Shown one piece after another: positions 35,065-46,210 of a stretch of 64,000 bases of DNA. Origin of the DNA: Allobaculum mucilyticum (GTDB lineage: Bacteria; Bacillota_I; Bacilli_A; Erysipelotrichales; Erysipelotrichaceae); assembly GCF_022701195.1 (NCBI RefSeq), contig NZ_CP078089.1, forward strand, positions 1,488,001 to 1,552,000, written 5' to 3'. The notes below the pieces were generated by a model. The model worked only from the letters and a program-made list of their open reading frames with translations. It did not search any database and was not told the origin of the DNA. Position numbers and translations under genes: made by a program. Position 1 is the first letter of the stretch; each line of letters begins with the position of its first letter.

Positions 35065-37719
35065 TTACGCTTCAACGACTTCCCCTTCAAGTTCTTCCTG
35101 GGTTTCGTTCTGCGCATCATCGTTCATATCGCGTTCGATCTGCGGAGCATTCGGATCAAAGGAATCAGCAGGAACGGTTACATCCTGCAGCTCAGAAGAC
35201 TCATCGGAATCCTCTTCGTCTTCGGTGTTCTCATGTTCCGTAAATGTCATACGGTTAACGCGGTCGTTTTCGGACAGACGGATGATGTAAACGCCTTTGG
35301 TGTTGCGTCCCTGAACTTTGATGTTCTTCAGATGGACACGGATGATCTGTCCGGAATCCGTAACGATTAGCGCATCTTCCTCACCGGTTACAGCACGGAA
35401 GCAGATCAGCGGTCCGGTAGCCTCGGATACCGCGAGCGTCTTAACACCCTTGGTTCCGCGGTTGGTCAGACGGTAATCCTCAACAGAAGAACGTTTGCCA
35501 AAGCCATTGGCGGAAATGGACAGAATCGTATCGCCCTCAGAAGCCACGGCCATGCCGACCAGACGGCTGTCGCCAAGGTTGATGCCTTTGACGCCGGTTG
35601 CTGAACGGCCCATCAGACGGACAGAATCTTCTGGGAAGCGGACCGCAAATGCGTTCTCGCCGGCCAGCAGGATTTCATCGTGACCGTTTGTCGGTCTGAC
35701 GAATGCGAGCGAGTCGCCATCGAGCAGCGTAATCGCAATCTTGCCGGTACGGTTGATGTTCTTGAATTCAGAAATCGGCGTACGTTTAACGCGTCCGTTT
35801 GTAGTTGCGAAGAAGAGGTTCTGCGCGGTGTTGTCGTTCTGCGAGTATGGCAGGATGGCCTGAACCTTTTCATCATCCTGGAGCGGCAGGAAGTTGACGA
35901 TCGGGGTTCCTTTCGCTGTACGCGAGCTCATCGGGAACTGGTAGCCCTTCATACGGTAGACACGACCGGTGTTCGTAAAGAACAGAACGAAGTCATGGTT
36001 ATTCAGGGAAACCATGAAGTCGATGGAGTCTTCATCGTTCAGCGAAATCGAGCGGATACCCTTACCGCCGCGGTTCTGCGTGTGGTAGGTGCTCAGTGCT
36101 GTGGTCTTGATGTAGCCGGAATGCGTCAGCGTCATCAGGATCTCTTCCTGCGGAATCAGATCCTCGTCAATGACATCGAAGCTGCCTTCGATGATCTCTG
36201 TACGGCGGTCATCGCCATACTTGTCATCAATGTCATCAAGGTTGGCACGGATGATATCGAGAACCCGGCTGTGGTTGGCCAGGATGTCTTTGAAGTCTGC
36301 AATCGATTCAAGAAGGGAAGTATGCTCAGCATCGATCTTGTCCTGTTCCAATCCGGACAGACGGCGGATCTGCATAGCCAGGATGGCTTTGGACTGCAGA
36401 TCATCCAGACCGAATGCAGCATTCATATCTTCAATCAGACCGGCTTCTTCCTTGCGAGAAGAGCGGATCATCTGAATCAGTTCATCAAGGTGATCAAGCG
36501 CAATCAGCAAGCCTTCTACGATGTGCAGGCGTTCCTGAGCTTTTTTCAGATCAAACTGCGTCCGGCGGACGATGACATCAGTCTGGTGGTTGACGTAGTC
36601 GATGATCATCTCGCGGATCGTCAGCTGTTTCGGACGTCCGTTTTCAAGGGCGAGCATGTTGACGCCAAACGTCGACTGCAGCGGCGTTTCGCGGAACATC
36701 TGGTTGATGACAACATCTTCCTGTACGTCCTTTTTCAGGTCCATAACGATACGGATACCTTCACGGTTGGATTCATCGTTCAAGTAGGTAACGCCCTGGA
36801 CTTTCTTGTCACGGATGACCTGCGCCATCTTCTCGTAGAGCTTCATCTTGTTGATGCCAAACGGGATTTCGTAGTAAACGATGCGCTTGCGGCCGCCGGA
36901 CAGTTCTTCAATGCGGTATTTCGAACGGACAGTGATTGAGCCGCGTCCGGTTTCATATGCCTCGCGGATGCCCTTGCGGCCAAGAATAATACCGCCGGTC
37001 GGGAAGTCCGGTCCTGGCAGATATTCCATCAGTTCCGGAACAGAAATGTTCGGGTTGTCCATGACAGCTTTGATGGCACGGACTGTCTCTGTCAGGTTAT
37101 GCGGCGGAATGTTGGTTGCCATACCGACCGCAATACCGACTGAACCGTTGAGAAGCAGGTTCGGGATACGGGACGGCAGAACCGTCGGTTCTTTGCCGTC
37201 ACCGTCGTAGGTTTCGATAAAGTCAACCGTTTCCTTGTTGAGGTCGGCAACCATCTCTGTGGAGATCTTCGACATGCGCGCTTCGGTGTATCGCATCGCA
37301 GCAGCGCCGTCGCCGTCCAGAGAGCCGAAGTTTCCGTGGCCGTCTACAAGCGGGTAACGGTAGGAGAAATCCTGCGCCATGCGGACCATGGCGTCATATA
37401 CAGCCGTGTCGCCGTGCGGATGATATTTACCAATAACATCACCGACGATACGGGCACTTTTCTTATGAGCGCTTCCCGGCGTAATGCCAAGAGAAGCAAG
37501 AGCGTAGAGAATCCGGCGGTGAACCGGCTTCATGCCGTCGCGTACATCCGGCAGGGCACGCTGGACGATAACCGACATGGAGTAGTCGAGGAATGAATCC
37601 CGCATCTCCTTGCAGATTTCAATATCTTCAATCGCGTCGCGCGTTCTGGCCGGCTCGGCGTCTTCGAAGGACTCGTCCTGAATCTCTTCGTCCAGATTTT
37701 TTTTAGAATTGTCTTCCAT
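35065..37719 (-). CDS. gyrA: DNA gyrase subunit A
   Basis: Breakage-reunion subunit of gyrase; introduces negative supercoils with GyrB. 884 aa. Acidic N-terminal extension of about 30 residues, winged helix, and catalytic Tyr in [12 protein letters not shown]. Quinolone region [18 protein letters not shown] has Thr at the E. coli Ser83 position and Asp at position 87. The C-terminal beta-pinwheel includes the GyrA-box-like QNRGGKG that distinguishes gyrase from topo IV, and the protein ends in an acidic tail of about 50 residues. Follows gyrB by 11 bp. Terminator downstream. Confidence 0.97.
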   Translation of the reverse strand: MEDNSKKNLDEEIQDESFEDAEPARTRDAIEDIEICKEMRDSFLDYSMSVIVQRALPDVRDGMKPVHRRILYALASLGITPGSAHKKSARIVGDVIGKYHPHGDTAVYDAMVRMAQDFSYRYPLVDGHGNFGSLDGDGAAAMRYTEARMSKISTEMVADLNKETVDFIETYDGDGKEPTVLPSRIPNLLLNGSVGIAVGMATNIPPHNLTETVRAIKAVMDNPNISVPELMEYLPGPDFPTGGIILGRKGIREAYETGRGSITVRSKYRIEELSGGRKRIVYYEIPFGINKMKLYEKMAQVIRDKKVQGVTYLNDESNREGIRIVMDLKKDVQEDVVINQMFRETPLQSTFGVNMLALENGRPKQLTIREMIIDYVNHQTDVIVRRTQFDLKKAQERLHIVEGLLIALDHLDELIQMIRSSRKEEAGLIEDMNAAFGLDDLQSKAILAMQIRRLSGLEQDKIDAEHTSLLESIADFKDILANHSRVLDIIRANLDDIDDKYGDDRRTEIIEGSFDVIDEDLIPQEEILMTLTHSGYIKTTALSTYHTQNRGGKGIRSISLNDEDSIDFMVSLNNHDFVLFFTNTGRVYRMKGYQFPMSSRTAKGTPIVNFLPLQDDEKVQAILPYSQNDNTAQNLFFATTNGRVKRTPISEFKNINRTGKIAITLLDGDSLAFVRPTNGHDEILLAGENAFAVRFPEDSVRLMGRSATGVKGINLGDSRLVGMAVASEGDTILSISANGFGKRSSVEDYRLTNRGTKGVKTLAVSEATGPLICFRAVTGEEDALIVTDSGQIIRVHLKNIKVQGRNTKGVYIIRLSENDRVNRMTFTEHENTEDEEDSDESSELQDVTVPADSFDPNAPQIERDMNDDAQNETQEELEGEVVEA

Positions 37720-37730
37720 GGCTGTCCTTT

Positions 37731-39707
37731 CTAAAGATCCAGTGTCGCGTATTCAGCGTTTTCCTGAATAAATACTTTTCGCGGCTCGACATCTTCGCCC
37801 ATCAGCATGGAGAAGACTTCATCGGCCATAATCGCATCATCGATCGTCACGCGTTTGAGAATGCGGCGCTCCGGATCCATTGTGGTTTCCCAGAGCTGCT
37901 CAGCATCCATCTCGCCAAGACCTTTGTATCGCTGAACTTTATAGCCTTCTTTGTACTCGGCACGCAGCTTGTCCATTTCCTGCTCTTTGTAGGCATAGTC
38001 CATGCGCTTGCCTTTCTGAATCTTGTACAGAGGCGGCTGAGCGATGTAGACATAGCCGTTTTCAATAACCGGCTTCATGAACCGATAGAGGAATGTGAGC
38101 ATCAGGGTGGCAATATGCGAGCCGTCGACATCGGCATCGGTCATGATGATGATTTTGTGATAGCGCAGCTTGTCGAGATTAGTGTTTTCGCGGAAGCCGC
38201 AGCCGAATGCAGTAATCATGGAATTGATTTCCGCATTTTCGAAAATCCGGTGATCCCGGGCTTTCTCAACGTTGAGGATTTTTCCTCGCAGCGGAAGGAT
38301 CGCCTGAGTGCGCGCATTGCGTCCCATCTTCGCTGATCCGCCCGCTGAATTACCCTCGACAATGAAGATTTCGCATTCTCTCGGGTCGCTGCTTGCGCAG
38401 TCCATCAGCTTGCCTGGCAGGCTGGAGATTCCGTCCAGTCCGGATTTGCGCTGAACCGCCTCACGGGCTTTCTGCGCCGCAATGCGGGCACGTCCGGCAG
38501 TCAGACCTTTTTCAACGATCGCTTTGGCTTCGGTCGGATGTTCGAGCAGGAAGCGGCGGAGCGATTCGCCGAAGATGTTGGAAACGATCTTGCGCACTTC
38601 GCTGTTTCCAAGCTTTGTCTTGGTCTGGCCTTCAAACTGCGGATCCGGATGCTTGATCGAAATGATCGCTGCAAGGCCTTCTTTTACGTCGTCCTGAGAA
38701 AGCGTTTCGTCTTTTTTGAAGAGATTGTTTTCTCTGGCGTATTTATTGAGTTCACGTGTCAGAGCCAGGCGGAAGCCTTCCTCATGGAAGCCGCCTTCGT
38801 GTGTGTGAATGTTGTTGACGAATGAATAGATCTGGTGCTGGAAATCGTTGTTGTACTGAATCGCAACTTCAACAAGAATGCCGTCTGTTTCACCTTCAGC
38901 GTAAATCACCTTGTCGGTGAGAACTTCCTTGCCCTTGTTAAGATGACGGACGTACTCGATGATTCCGCCCTCATAACGGTATTCCTTGCACACCGGATGT
39001 TCGCCGCGCTCGTCAGTCAGCGTCAGCTTCAGGTTCTTGTTCAGATAAGCGAGCTGACGGATTCTTGAATCGAGCGTTTCAAAGTTGTAGGATGTGGTTT
39101 CCTTAAAGATTTCCTCATCGGCTTTGAAGCGTACAAGCGTACCGGTACGGTCTGTTGTACCGATCTGTTTGAGCGGTGCAGTGACTTTGCCTCCGTTTTC
39201 AAAACGGACAAAGTATTCCTTGCCGCCCTGATCAACAGTGACTTCCAGCCACTTGGACAGAGCGTTAACTACACTGGCACCGACGCCGTGCAGACCGCCT
39301 GAAACTTTATAAGCGCCTCCGCCGAACTTACCGCCCGCATGAAGTACGGTCATAATGGTTTCTACCGCACTGATTCCGGTTTTTTCATGAATGCCTACAG
39401 GCATGCCGCGGCCGTTGTCGCGCACGCTGATGACATCGCCTTTTTCGATCACAACATCGATCTGGTTTGCATAGCCAGCCAGCGACTCATCAATGCCGTT
39501 GTCGACGATTTCCCATACGAGATGATGAAGACCCTTCTCGCTTGTTGAGCCAATGTACATGCCAGGACGCATCCGAACCGCTTCCAGGCCTTCAAGGACC
39601 TGAATATCGTTGGCGGTATAGGAATGGCTGACATGAGCGGCTTCATCTTCAAGCCGGTCGAACTCCAGAACTGAGTCCTGAAGCGACTTGTTTTCTGTAT
39701 CAGACAT
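37731..39707 (-). CDS. gyrB: DNA gyrase subunit B
   Basis: ATPase subunit of gyrase. 658 aa. GHKL ATPase: [41 protein letters not shown] and [14 protein letters not shown]. Toprim: [13 protein letters not shown] and [15 protein letters not shown]. The C-terminal [17 protein letters not shown] is typical. ATG 39707 follows AGGAGGG and overlaps the recF end by 8 bp, so it is translationally coupled. An N-terminal extension of about 35 residues precedes the first motif. Confidence 0.97.
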   Translation of the reverse strand: MSDTENKSLQDSVLEFDRLEDEAAHVSHSYTANDIQVLEGLEAVRMRPGMYIGSTSEKGLHHLVWEIVDNGIDESLAGYANQIDVVIEKGDVISVRDNGRGMPVGIHEKTGISAVETIMTVLHAGGKFGGGAYKVSGGLHGVGASVVNALSKWLEVTVDQGGKEYFVRFENGGKVTAPLKQIGTTDRTGTLVRFKADEEIFKETTSYNFETLDSRIRQLAYLNKNLKLTLTDERGEHPVCKEYRYEGGIIEYVRHLNKGKEVLTDKVIYAEGETDGILVEVAIQYNNDFQHQIYSFVNNIHTHEGGFHEEGFRLALTRELNKYARENNLFKKDETLSQDDVKEGLAAIISIKHPDPQFEGQTKTKLGNSEVRKIVSNIFGESLRRFLLEHPTEAKAIVEKGLTAGRARIAAQKAREAVQRKSGLDGISSLPGKLMDCASSDPRECEIFIVEGNSAGGSAKMGRNARTQAILPLRGKILNVEKARDHRIFENAEINSMITAFGCGFRENTNLDKLRYHKIIIMTDADVDGSHIATLMLTFLYRFMKPVIENGYVYIAQPPLYKIQKGKRMDYAYKEQEMDKLRAEYKEGYKVQRYKGLGEMDAEQLWETTMDPERRILKRVTIDDAIMADEVFSMLMGEDVEPRKVFIQENAEYATLDL

Positions 39708-40800
39708 CAAATATTCCCTCCTTCATCACTCCGTGGTCTACGGTATAGAACTTAACCGGCTGATCGAACCATGCAGGCGACACCGGTTCAGCTGTCGTAA
39801 TAAAAATCTGCGAATTTTTCGGCAGCGAGGCAATCAGGCCAAGCCGCCGTTCATGGTCAAGCTCAGAAAAAACATCATCGAGCAGCAGCAGAGGGTACTG
39901 CCCGGTCTTTTCCCGGATCACATCGCACAGACCGATTTTCAGTGCCAGCATGACAGAGCGCTTCTGTCCCTGGCTTGCGGTCTGCGTAATCAGCTTTCCG
40001 TTGAGCGAGAATTCAAGATCATCTTTGTGAATGCCCACCGAAGTGGTTTTCATCTGCAGATCCCGGTTGAGGCTTTTGTCATAAGCCTCCTTAAGCTGCG
40101 CGCGAATATCCCCCGTGGGATCAACGGGGCTTTTGTAACGGATCGCGAGCTGTTCTCTTCCCTGCGAAAAAGCGGGGAAAACTTTCGATGCTTTCTCTTC
40201 AAGCAGCTGCACAAAGGCATGCCGCTGGGCGATCAGAACGGTCTGCGCATCAATCATCTGCCCGGTTACGGTATCGAGCAGGATCCGGTCAGGCCGGTAA
40301 GCTTTCAGAATCGCCGAGCGTTCTTTGAGCAGTTTCTGATACGTGGAAAGCACCGTCGTATACGAGCGGGAAAGCTTGACGAGTTCCATGTCGATCATCC
40401 GTCTTCTCTCTTTAGGCGAATCGGAAAACAGAGTCAGATCGTCAGGCGAAAAAAGTACGGCATTGAGAATGCCGACAAAATCAGAAAATGAGCGGACCGG
40501 CTTATCATTGCGGAAGAGAAACTTCTTTCCGCTTGAAAAGACGCTGCGCAGCTTTTCAAGCCGCCCTCTGTTTTCAACTGTTCCTTCCAGCAGGAAGGTC
40601 TTCTGTCCATGGCGGATCAGGGACTGTGTCTTTGATGTGCGCCAGGAACGCAGATGTGACAGAAAATAAATGGCTTCGATCAGGTTGGTTTTGCCCTGTG
40701 CATTTTTCCCGCGAAAGATGTGGATTGTATCGGGTTCAAAAGAAAAAGAAGCTGTTTCGAAGTTTCTGTAATCAGAAAGCTTCAGCTTCTGTAAATTCAT
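39700..40800 (-). CDS. recF: DNA replication/repair protein RecF
   Basis: SMC-like ATPase that with RecO and RecR directs RecA to gaps. 366 aa. Walker [21 protein letters not shown], signature [15 protein letters not shown], Walker [13 protein letters not shown]. Start and stop both overlap neighbours (yaaA by 4 bp, gyrB by 8 bp), a compact ori-region operon. RecR is also encoded in the window. Confidence 0.96.
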   Translation of the reverse strand: MNLQKLKLSDYRNFETASFSFEPDTIHIFRGKNAQGKTNLIEAIYFLSHLRSWRTSKTQSLIRHGQKTFLLEGTVENRGRLEKLRSVFSSGKKFLFRNDKPVRSFSDFVGILNAVLFSPDDLTLFSDSPKERRRMIDMELVKLSRSYTTVLSTYQKLLKERSAILKAYRPDRILLDTVTGQMIDAQTVLIAQRHAFVQLLEEKASKVFPAFSQGREQLAIRYKSPVDPTGDIRAQLKEAYDKSLNRDLQMKTTSVGIHKDDLEFSLNGKLITQTASQGQKRSVMLALKIGLCDVIREKTGQYPLLLLDDVFSELDHERRLGLIASLPKNSQIFITTAEPVSPAWFDQPVKFYTVDHGVMKEGIFDV

Positions 40801-41000
40801 TCGATCTCAATCCGGATGTGATCTGTTTCGACCACGTCGCCTCTGCGCAGTTTCTTTCCGCGGCGGTTTTCGGGTTCGGCATTGACCAGAACTTTGTTGG
40901 AAGCGAGCCAGGCTTTGACCTGTCCGCCGGAATCAATCACGTCGCACGCTTTGAGCAGCTGCTGCAGGGTAATGTATTCATCTTTCAGGGTAAATTTCAT
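40797..41000 (-). CDS. yaaA: S4 domain protein YaaA
   Basis: 67 aa, almost entirely an S4 RNA-binding fold: ITLQQLLKACDVIDSGGQVK and NAEPENRRGKKLRRGD. Conserved small gene between dnaN and recF in Firmicutes; proposed to bind rRNA in ribosome assembly. Overlaps recF by ATGA. An extended -10 promoter lies about 25 bp upstream. Confidence 0.93.
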   Translation of the reverse strand: MKFTLKDEYITLQQLLKACDVIDSGGQVKAWLASNKVLVNAEPENRRGKKLRRGDVVETDHIRIEIE

Positions 41001-41023
41001 CGAGTAGCCTCTTTTCCTTACTA

Positions 41024-41032
41024 ATTATAACA
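41024..41032 (-). promoter_or_regulatory. Extended -10 promoter for yaaA-recF-gyrB-gyrA
   Basis: TGTTATAAT on the minus strand (TGn plus a perfect -10). No good -35 at 17 bp, as is common for extended -10 promoters. The predicted start is about 18 bp before the yaaA ATG. Confidence 0.6.
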
Positions 41033-41093
41033 AAAATAGCCCCAGAATGCCATGCAGGCAAAAAGGGCACCGCCATACACAGGAATACAGGGT

Positions 41094-41137
41094 CCCCGAC
41101 AAAATGCCGCAAACGGCTTTTGCGGGGCTTTTTCTTT
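41094..41137 (+). terminator. Plus-oriented terminator without a plus-strand gene
   Basis: CCCCG/CGGGG outer pairs, CAAAA/TTTTG, and a GCCG/CGGC core with CAAA loop, then TTTTTCTTTT. It reads rightward between two leftward genes; a short unannotated plus-strand RNA may end here. Confidence 0.65.
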
Positions 41138-41304
41138 TACAGTCGTTTTTAATCTGTCATGTTTGCCCCTGCTGCCGGTCATTTTTCGTCCAGTCGGTTC
41201 TGCTTTTTATCCAATCCGGATTCGTAAACGTAAACAGACCCGCTCTGCCCGCAAAATCCGACCACAGCGCACCTGTGCAAAACCGCAGAGAAAACCCCAT
41301 ACGC

Positions 41305-41350
41305 AAAAACCCGTTCTTTTCATACAGTTCAACTCTCCGCCAGAACGGGA
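41305..41350 (-). terminator. Terminator after dnaN
   Basis: Minus-strand CCCGTTCT / AGAACGGG with about 24-nt loop, then TTTTTG. It separates dnaA-dnaN from the yaaA block. Confidence 0.75.
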
Positions 41351-41422
41351 AGTAAAAACTGAATGGAAAGAACGGGGATAAATCAGATATATCCAGGCTG
41401 TCTGGCTGAAACGATCATCGGC

Positions 41423-42559
41423 CTAGAGATAGCGGATCGGAACGAGAAGCATCTGAAGGGATGGATCATCCGGAAGCGTGACACGCATCGGTGTCGTTTC
41501 ATTACCGAGATGGAGTACGACACGATCATGACCGCGTGCAGCACGAATCAGCTGAAGCATCATGTTGGCGTTGAATGCCACTTTGCCCGAAGCTCCCTCA
41601 ACTTCGCAGTCTTCAATGAACTGACGGCAGGAGCCGATGGAGTTGGTGTTGACTTCGATCGAGATTTCTCCCGGTTCGTATTTCATCAGAACCGGGACAA
41701 TGCCGCCATCCACAGCTTTGTCTGCGGTATAGACCGTAGAACGCAGGATCGTACCTTCAAATTCGCTGGTGTTAACGGTGATATCCGTGCTTGTCGGGTG
41801 GCGCAGAAGCTGATCGGTATCCGGGAAGTTTCCTTCAAGAAGCGAAGTCTGGAAGAGCATCGAATCGCAGACAAACTGCAGCTTCTGCCGGTCAAGATAC
41901 AGATCAACTGTTGGACTGCTTCCAAGCATTGAGGAAATCGTGGTGACGGCTTTGACAGGAACCGTGACCTGGATGGTTTCATCCGTAGTCACCGGAATGA
42001 CTTTACGGGACAGTGCAAAGGTATTTGTCGCGGTCGCGATCAGTTTATGATCAGCGATCCGGATATTGATGCCGTTGAGATAAACGCGCGGGCTGTCAAC
42101 AGCACACGCAAAGCTGAGCTCCCGGGCAAGATCATGAAGGATATGCGAGGGAAGCGTGATGTGTGTTTTTGGCTGGGACAGGTTAAGAGGCGGATAAGTA
42201 CTGCCGGCACGGCCGATCAGGTCGAATTTGCTTCCGGATGTTCCATAGAAGCGGATCTGCGCATCGTCGAGCGAATCGGCGGTGATCATTTCTCCATCCA
42301 TACGGCGGAGCAGCTCATTGAGAACAGCAGCATTGAATACCATGCTTCCAGTCTCTTCGATATTGAGCTTCGTCGTTTCATCGACTGGAATCAGAGCCTC
42401 GATGGTCTGTTTGGAATCACTGCCTCGCAGAATCATATGGTCAGGTGCTGCCTGAATGTAGACACCGGACAGTTCAGGAGTTGGTGAAACAGAAGGTATA
42501 GCGTGCATTACGTTAGCCAGATAGCTAAGGAATACAGGACGGCTGATGGAAAAGCGCAT
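41423..42559 (-). CDS. dnaN: DNA polymerase III sliding clamp (beta)
   Basis: Ring clamp that holds polymerase III on DNA. 378 aa, with three repeated clamp domains (about 1-120, 128-250, 252-378). Recognisable: PELSGVYIQA, LARELSFACAVDSPRVYLNGI and the C-terminal MRVTLPDDPSLQMLLVPIRYL, ending in the usual P-[IV]-R-x-L. AAAGGAG precedes the start. Downstream of dnaA, with a DnaA-box-bearing spacer between. Confidence 0.96.
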   Translation of the reverse strand: MRFSISRPVFLSYLANVMHAIPSVSPTPELSGVYIQAAPDHMILRGSDSKQTIEALIPVDETTKLNIEETGSMVFNAAVLNELLRRMDGEMITADSLDDAQIRFYGTSGSKFDLIGRAGSTYPPLNLSQPKTHITLPSHILHDLARELSFACAVDSPRVYLNGINIRIADHKLIATATNTFALSRKVIPVTTDETIQVTVPVKAVTTISSMLGSSPTVDLYLDRQKLQFVCDSMLFQTSLLEGNFPDTDQLLRHPTSTDITVNTSEFEGTILRSTVYTADKAVDGGIVPVLMKYEPGEISIEVNTNSIGSCRQFIEDCEVEGASGKVAFNANMMLQLIRAARGHDRVVLHLGNETTPMRVTLPDDPSLQMLLVPIRYL

Positions 42560-42712
42560 TGTGGATCTCCTTTCTTTTTAAAGAATATTAAAGACTAGAG
42601 AACAATAAGGGGTGCGAGTATGTGGATAACTGCCTGCATCCCCTTTATCTGTCGGGAAAAGATGGAAAAACGGCTGGGGAAAGCGCGGGGAATGAATGTG
42701 GGGATAACCGCA
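42560..42712. other. dnaA-dnaN spacer with DnaA box (part of bipartite origin)
   Basis: Contains an exact TGTGGATAA box at 42621-42629 and a GGGGATAA octamer at 42700-42707. A second box cluster downstream of dnaA is typical of bipartite Firmicute origins. Confidence 0.75.
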
Positions 42713-44065
42713 TTACCCTGTGATTTTGCGTTTGAGCGTTTCCACCGCATCTTTCCAGGTGCTGTCCTTCTCCATCATTTTGCGGACTTTTGAGCACGAT
42801 GTGGAGATGGTTGTGTGATCCCTGCCGCCAACTTCTTTGCCAATTGCAGCATAGGGAAGAGAAAGCAGGTCTCGCATCAGATAAATGCAGATCTGTCTGG
42901 CCTGCACGATCTTTTTCTGACGGGATTTACCCTCAAGATCCTGATAGGACAGACCGTAATAGCGGATCACCGCTTTTTTAATGGCTTTCGGATTCAGTTC
43001 ATCTGCACCGTTCAGCACAGGTTCATCCTTAAGAACACCCATGGCAAACTCCATGGAAATCGTTGGGGGATTAAAGAGGGTAGCGTTGAAGAGCAGGCGG
43101 TTAAGCACGCCTTCAAGGGCGCGGACGTCATCCGAATAGCTGACCGCAAGGAAGCTTAATACATCATCATCGACTGGCTGCGTATCTTCGCCGCCTTCGA
43201 TTTTCTTTTTCAGAATCAGCTTGGCGGTTTCTGCGCCAGGCTTGGCAATATTTACAATCAGACCCGAAGAAAAGCGAGAGATAAGGCGTTTTGTAAGGGT
43301 CGGGATCTCAGAAGGATGCGTATCTGAGGTCAGAATAATCTGCTTTTTTAAGCGGATCAGTTCGTTAAAGACAGTAAAGAAGACTTCCTGACAGCTTGTA
43401 GAACGAAGGTTCTGAACGTCGTCGACCAGGAAATAATCGCAGTCGAGAAGCTGTTCCTTAATCGCATCGACCGCATTGCCGCTGCCGTTTCTGGTGCGCA
43501 TGGCTTCGACGAGCAGACCGACCAGATCGCCGGCATACACATAGTTGACCTTGCATTCCGGGCGTTCGCTTCGCAGGTAGTTGCCCACCGCATTGAGCAT
43601 GTGGGTTTTGCCCAGTCCCGAGCTGCCGTAGATCAGCAGCGGGTTAAGAGACAGGAAATTGCCCGGCCGGGTAACGGCTTTGCACGCAGCGAGCGCTTCC
43701 TGGTTGCTGGGTCCCTGTACAAAAGAGTCGAACGTGTACATCGGATCAAAACCATGACAGAGCATGTCGTTCGTTTTGATCTTCAGAGCCTCCTCCGGCA
43801 TCATCTGTTCCATTTCTCTGCGGGTGATCAGAGTGATCTCCAGGGGAGAACCCCAGAGTTCGGAAAGAGTATCTTCAAACAGTTCGAGATTATTTTTGAT
43901 TAAATCAGAGGCAATAATATTGCGACAGGCGATGAATGCCTTTCCGCCTTCAATTTTGAACAGCTCGCTCTTCTCGATCCAGGTCATGACGTCATCCTTG
44001 AAGTAATGACTCGACCGGATCAGTTCAAGAGCCTGTGTCCAGTACTGTTTCATTGATGAATCCAT
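42713..44065 (-). CDS. dnaA: Chromosomal replication initiator DnaA
   Basis: AAA+ initiator that binds DnaA boxes and melts oriC. 450 aa. Domain I at the N-terminus (YWTQALELIRSSHYF), then a short linker. Walker A YGSSGLGKTHMLNAVG, Walker B YFLVDDVQNL, sensor LISRFSSGL. Domain IV with the signature GGRDHTTISTSCSKV. The annotated ATG 44065 has AAGGA about ten bases upstream; an ATG four codons later is possible, and earlier in-frame starts lack sites. First gene of the leftward dnaA-dnaN operon. Confidence 0.97.
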   Translation of the reverse strand: MDSSMKQYWTQALELIRSSHYFKDDVMTWIEKSELFKIEGGKAFIACRNIIASDLIKNNLELFEDTLSELWGSPLEITLITRREMEQMMPEEALKIKTNDMLCHGFDPMYTFDSFVQGPSNQEALAACKAVTRPGNFLSLNPLLIYGSSGLGKTHMLNAVGNYLRSERPECKVNYVYAGDLVGLLVEAMRTRNGSGNAVDAIKEQLLDCDYFLVDDVQNLRSTSCQEVFFTVFNELIRLKKQIILTSDTHPSEIPTLTKRLISRFSSGLIVNIAKPGAETAKLILKKKIEGGEDTQPVDDDVLSFLAVSYSDDVRALEGVLNRLLFNATLFNPPTISMEFAMGVLKDEPVLNGADELNPKAIKKAVIRYYGLSYQDLEGKSRQKKIVQARQICIYLMRDLLSLPYAAIGKEVGGRDHTTISTSCSKVRKMMEKDSTWKDAVETLKRKITG

Positions 44066-44517
44066 ATAAAATCGTCCTTTTTGCTTAGAGTCCAATCATA
44101 ACCGAAATCTGAAGCGAAAAACAGTAAGGCAGTTTGCCACGTTATCCACAATCTGCATTGAAAGTCATCGGGGATTCATAAAACGGAAAAAAGCACGCAA
44201 TGTGGATAACCGGGGATAACGGAAGATTTTCTGCATGTTTCCACATCACTTATCCCCGGACGAAAACAATGAAATCTGCGATGAGTGAAAGGGATCACCC
44301 CGGTTATCCACAATTCGCACTGGGGACAGATGTGTTCTTAAAATCTTCCGTTTTTCCGGGGATAACGATGGGGATAATGTGTACAAGTTTTCCCCGTTCT
44401 CTGCCTTTATCCCCGCTGCTCCCATCCGAAGAAAAATAAAAAAGATACCTATGTGAACAGTATGTGGAGAAAACGGGCATAAACGAGGGCGTATCTGGCG
44501 GGTATATTTCCGGATTC

Positions 44518-44548
44518 TGAGTATAAATATAAAAATAGTTATAATCAC
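44518..44548. promoter_or_regulatory. Candidate DNA-unwinding element
   Basis: The most A+T-rich stretch among the DnaA boxes (GTATAAATATAAAAATAG and onward), between box groups at 44.14-44.31 and 44.74 kb. Assignment is by composition only. Confidence 0.45.
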
Positions 44549-45948
44549 CAAAATGCCATGGTTCAGGCAGAAATCGGGGGCATAAAAATGGAAAAACGAG
44601 GTTATATACCTCGTCACGACGCTTCTCGTCACTAATTAAAAATCGGGCTCCCTGTTCTGTGACGATCCGGGTATATCTGGCCGGATCAAAACAGGGGAAA
44701 TTATCCTGCAAAATGCGCTCCTGCACCCGTCGAAACTGGAATGTGGATAACTGGGGAAAAGCGGGCTGCAGGGGAGTATGGGCAGAGCAGGGGATGGAGC
44801 GAAATGGGGGAGAAAACAGACAGCCCGGTTTTGCCAGAAGCGACAGTGCGCAGAAGAGGACGGATGGGGATAACTGCACAAAGCTTTCTCTGCCTGATCA
44901 GCTTTCGATGCGAACTGCTGCACCTGCCAGGATGCATCTGAGAAATGTGGATTGTGTGTTTTTTCGGTTTTCGTTTTTCGATGGCTCTTCTTCTGATGCT
45001 CTCTCCCGAGGTAACGCTTGTGGCCCATCCTTTTTGTTGCCTGCTCGTCTTCGCCGGCTTGTCTTCGCCGGCCTGTCTTCGTCAGCTGTTTTCCGTTTTT
45101 GTCTGGCGATCGTTTTTCCACAGTCTTCCGGGTGCCAGAGCTGAGCAGGGATGATCTGCAGAGAGTGTCAGAGCAGCTGCCGTCTGTCAGAGCAGAGCGG
45201 GGCATGTGGATAACTGCGGAATGTGAAATCAGCCGCTCTCAGAAAACAGATGGTCAGTCAGCGAAGAGAAGACTCAGGAAGAAGCAGCTGAGATCGAAAA
45301 AGACTGGAAGAGATAAAGGGGCACAGTAAGTGGTCGAGAAAGGATTGATAAGGAATATGGAATGTGCAGAGCGCAGGGCAGTGAGCAGACCGGATCGACC
45401 GTTCGACCTATTTCTGCAGATCTGTATTTTTCTGTTTGTATCCATCCGGATCTCCACGGATCAAACCTGCCGGATCTTTCATCGGAACAATCGGAATATT
45501 AATAAGGAAAAGAGCAATATCTGCCCTCTGACAGGGGGAAATACAGGGCAGAAGCAGGCCGCCAGAGAAGCGCTGAAATCCAGGTATGAGCGTCGTATGA
45601 ATCCTTGGAAAAACGGGGATAAAACGGGAGGATAAACATAGAAAAGAAGAGAGCAGAACGGGCAGAAGTGCTGATAAAGAGAAAGCAGGGGATCAGCTGA
45701 GAAAAGAATGGTGTTTCTTTGGTAAAAAAGCCCTTTGGTAAAGCGCAGAAATCTGTCGAGATGACATATTTTGCGTGAACACGGCGTGACTTTCTGTTAT
45801 CCTTGTTAACAGATTGCAGACACAGAGGTTCGTTTCGCAGGCGGTGAGCGAGAACGATTCGTGTCCGAGCGTCTGGTTTTTTCCTGATCCTGGTCTTTCA
45901 TCGTTCAAATCGCTTTGAAATAAAGCGGTATGCCATGGTCCCCGTTCG

Positions 45949-45978
45949 TTGACATCCATTTTTTCGACATGGTATAGT
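45949..45978 (+). promoter_or_regulatory. Promoter for rpmH
   Basis: TTGACA (45949-45954), 18-bp spacer, TATAGT (45973-45978). Leader of about 50 nt before rpmH. Confidence 0.8.
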
Positions 45979-46035
45979 GACTTGCGCAATCAGGAAAAAA
46001 GTATTATTCGCATATATGAAAGGAATTGAGGCCAA

Positions 46036-46170
46036 ATGAAACGTACTTATCAGCCAAGCAAAATCAAACACCAGAGAACGCATGGTTTCCGCGCCCGTAT
46101 GGCAACCAAAGGCGGACGTAAAGTATTAGCGAGAAGAAGAGCTAAAGGCAGAAAGGTTTTATCCGCTTAA
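46036..46170 (+). CDS. rpmH: 50S ribosomal protein L34
   Basis: 44 aa: [18 protein letters not shown], then [20 protein letters not shown], ending in KVLSA. Universally conserved and near-identical to other L34. First gene right of the origin, with a strong promoter. Upstream GGAATTGAGG is a probable ribosome site. A stem-loop follows before rnpA. Confidence 0.98.
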   Translation: MKRTYQPSKIKHQRTHGFRARMATKGGRKVLARRRAKGRKVLSA

Positions 46171-46171
46171 T

Positions 46172-46197
46172 AAATCACCTGCAAAGGTGATTTTTTT
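46172..46197 (+). terminator. Hairpin between rpmH and rnpA (partial terminator)
   Basis: AAATCACCT / AGGTGATTT, GCAA tetraloop, followed by a T-run. Likely lowers rnpA expression relative to rpmH. Confidence 0.75.
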
Positions 46198-46210
46198 CTC
46201 TGTCTGAGCT

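Larger units (their letters stand above)
41001..41422. other. dnaN-yaaA spacer, no gene
   Basis: 422 bp, unusually long for this position. It holds the dnaN terminator, a plus-oriented hairpin terminator, and the yaaA promoter. Plus-strand frames here are not supported. Confidence 0.6.
44066..46035. other. oriC: Replication origin oriC (dnaA-rpmH intergenic)
   Basis: 1.97 kb without protein genes. Exact DnaA boxes TGTGGATAA or complement at 44142-44150 (-), 44201-44209 (+), 44304-44312 (-), 44742-44750 (+) and 45205-45213 (+), with near matches such as 44463. Seven GGGGATAA octamers are interspersed. An A+T-rich stretch at 44518-44548 is a candidate unwinding element. Gene direction and box clusters both place the origin here. 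Long frames across this region lack ribosome sites and known motifs. Confidence 0.92.

Noticed and set aside
35680-36939. 419-codon plus-strand frame inside gyrA
   Set aside because: Antisense shadow of the gyrA coding sequence.
44246-45457. Several overlapping frames of 60-190 codons in the origin region
   Set aside because: They run across DnaA boxes on both strands, lack ribosome sites, and have atypical composition.
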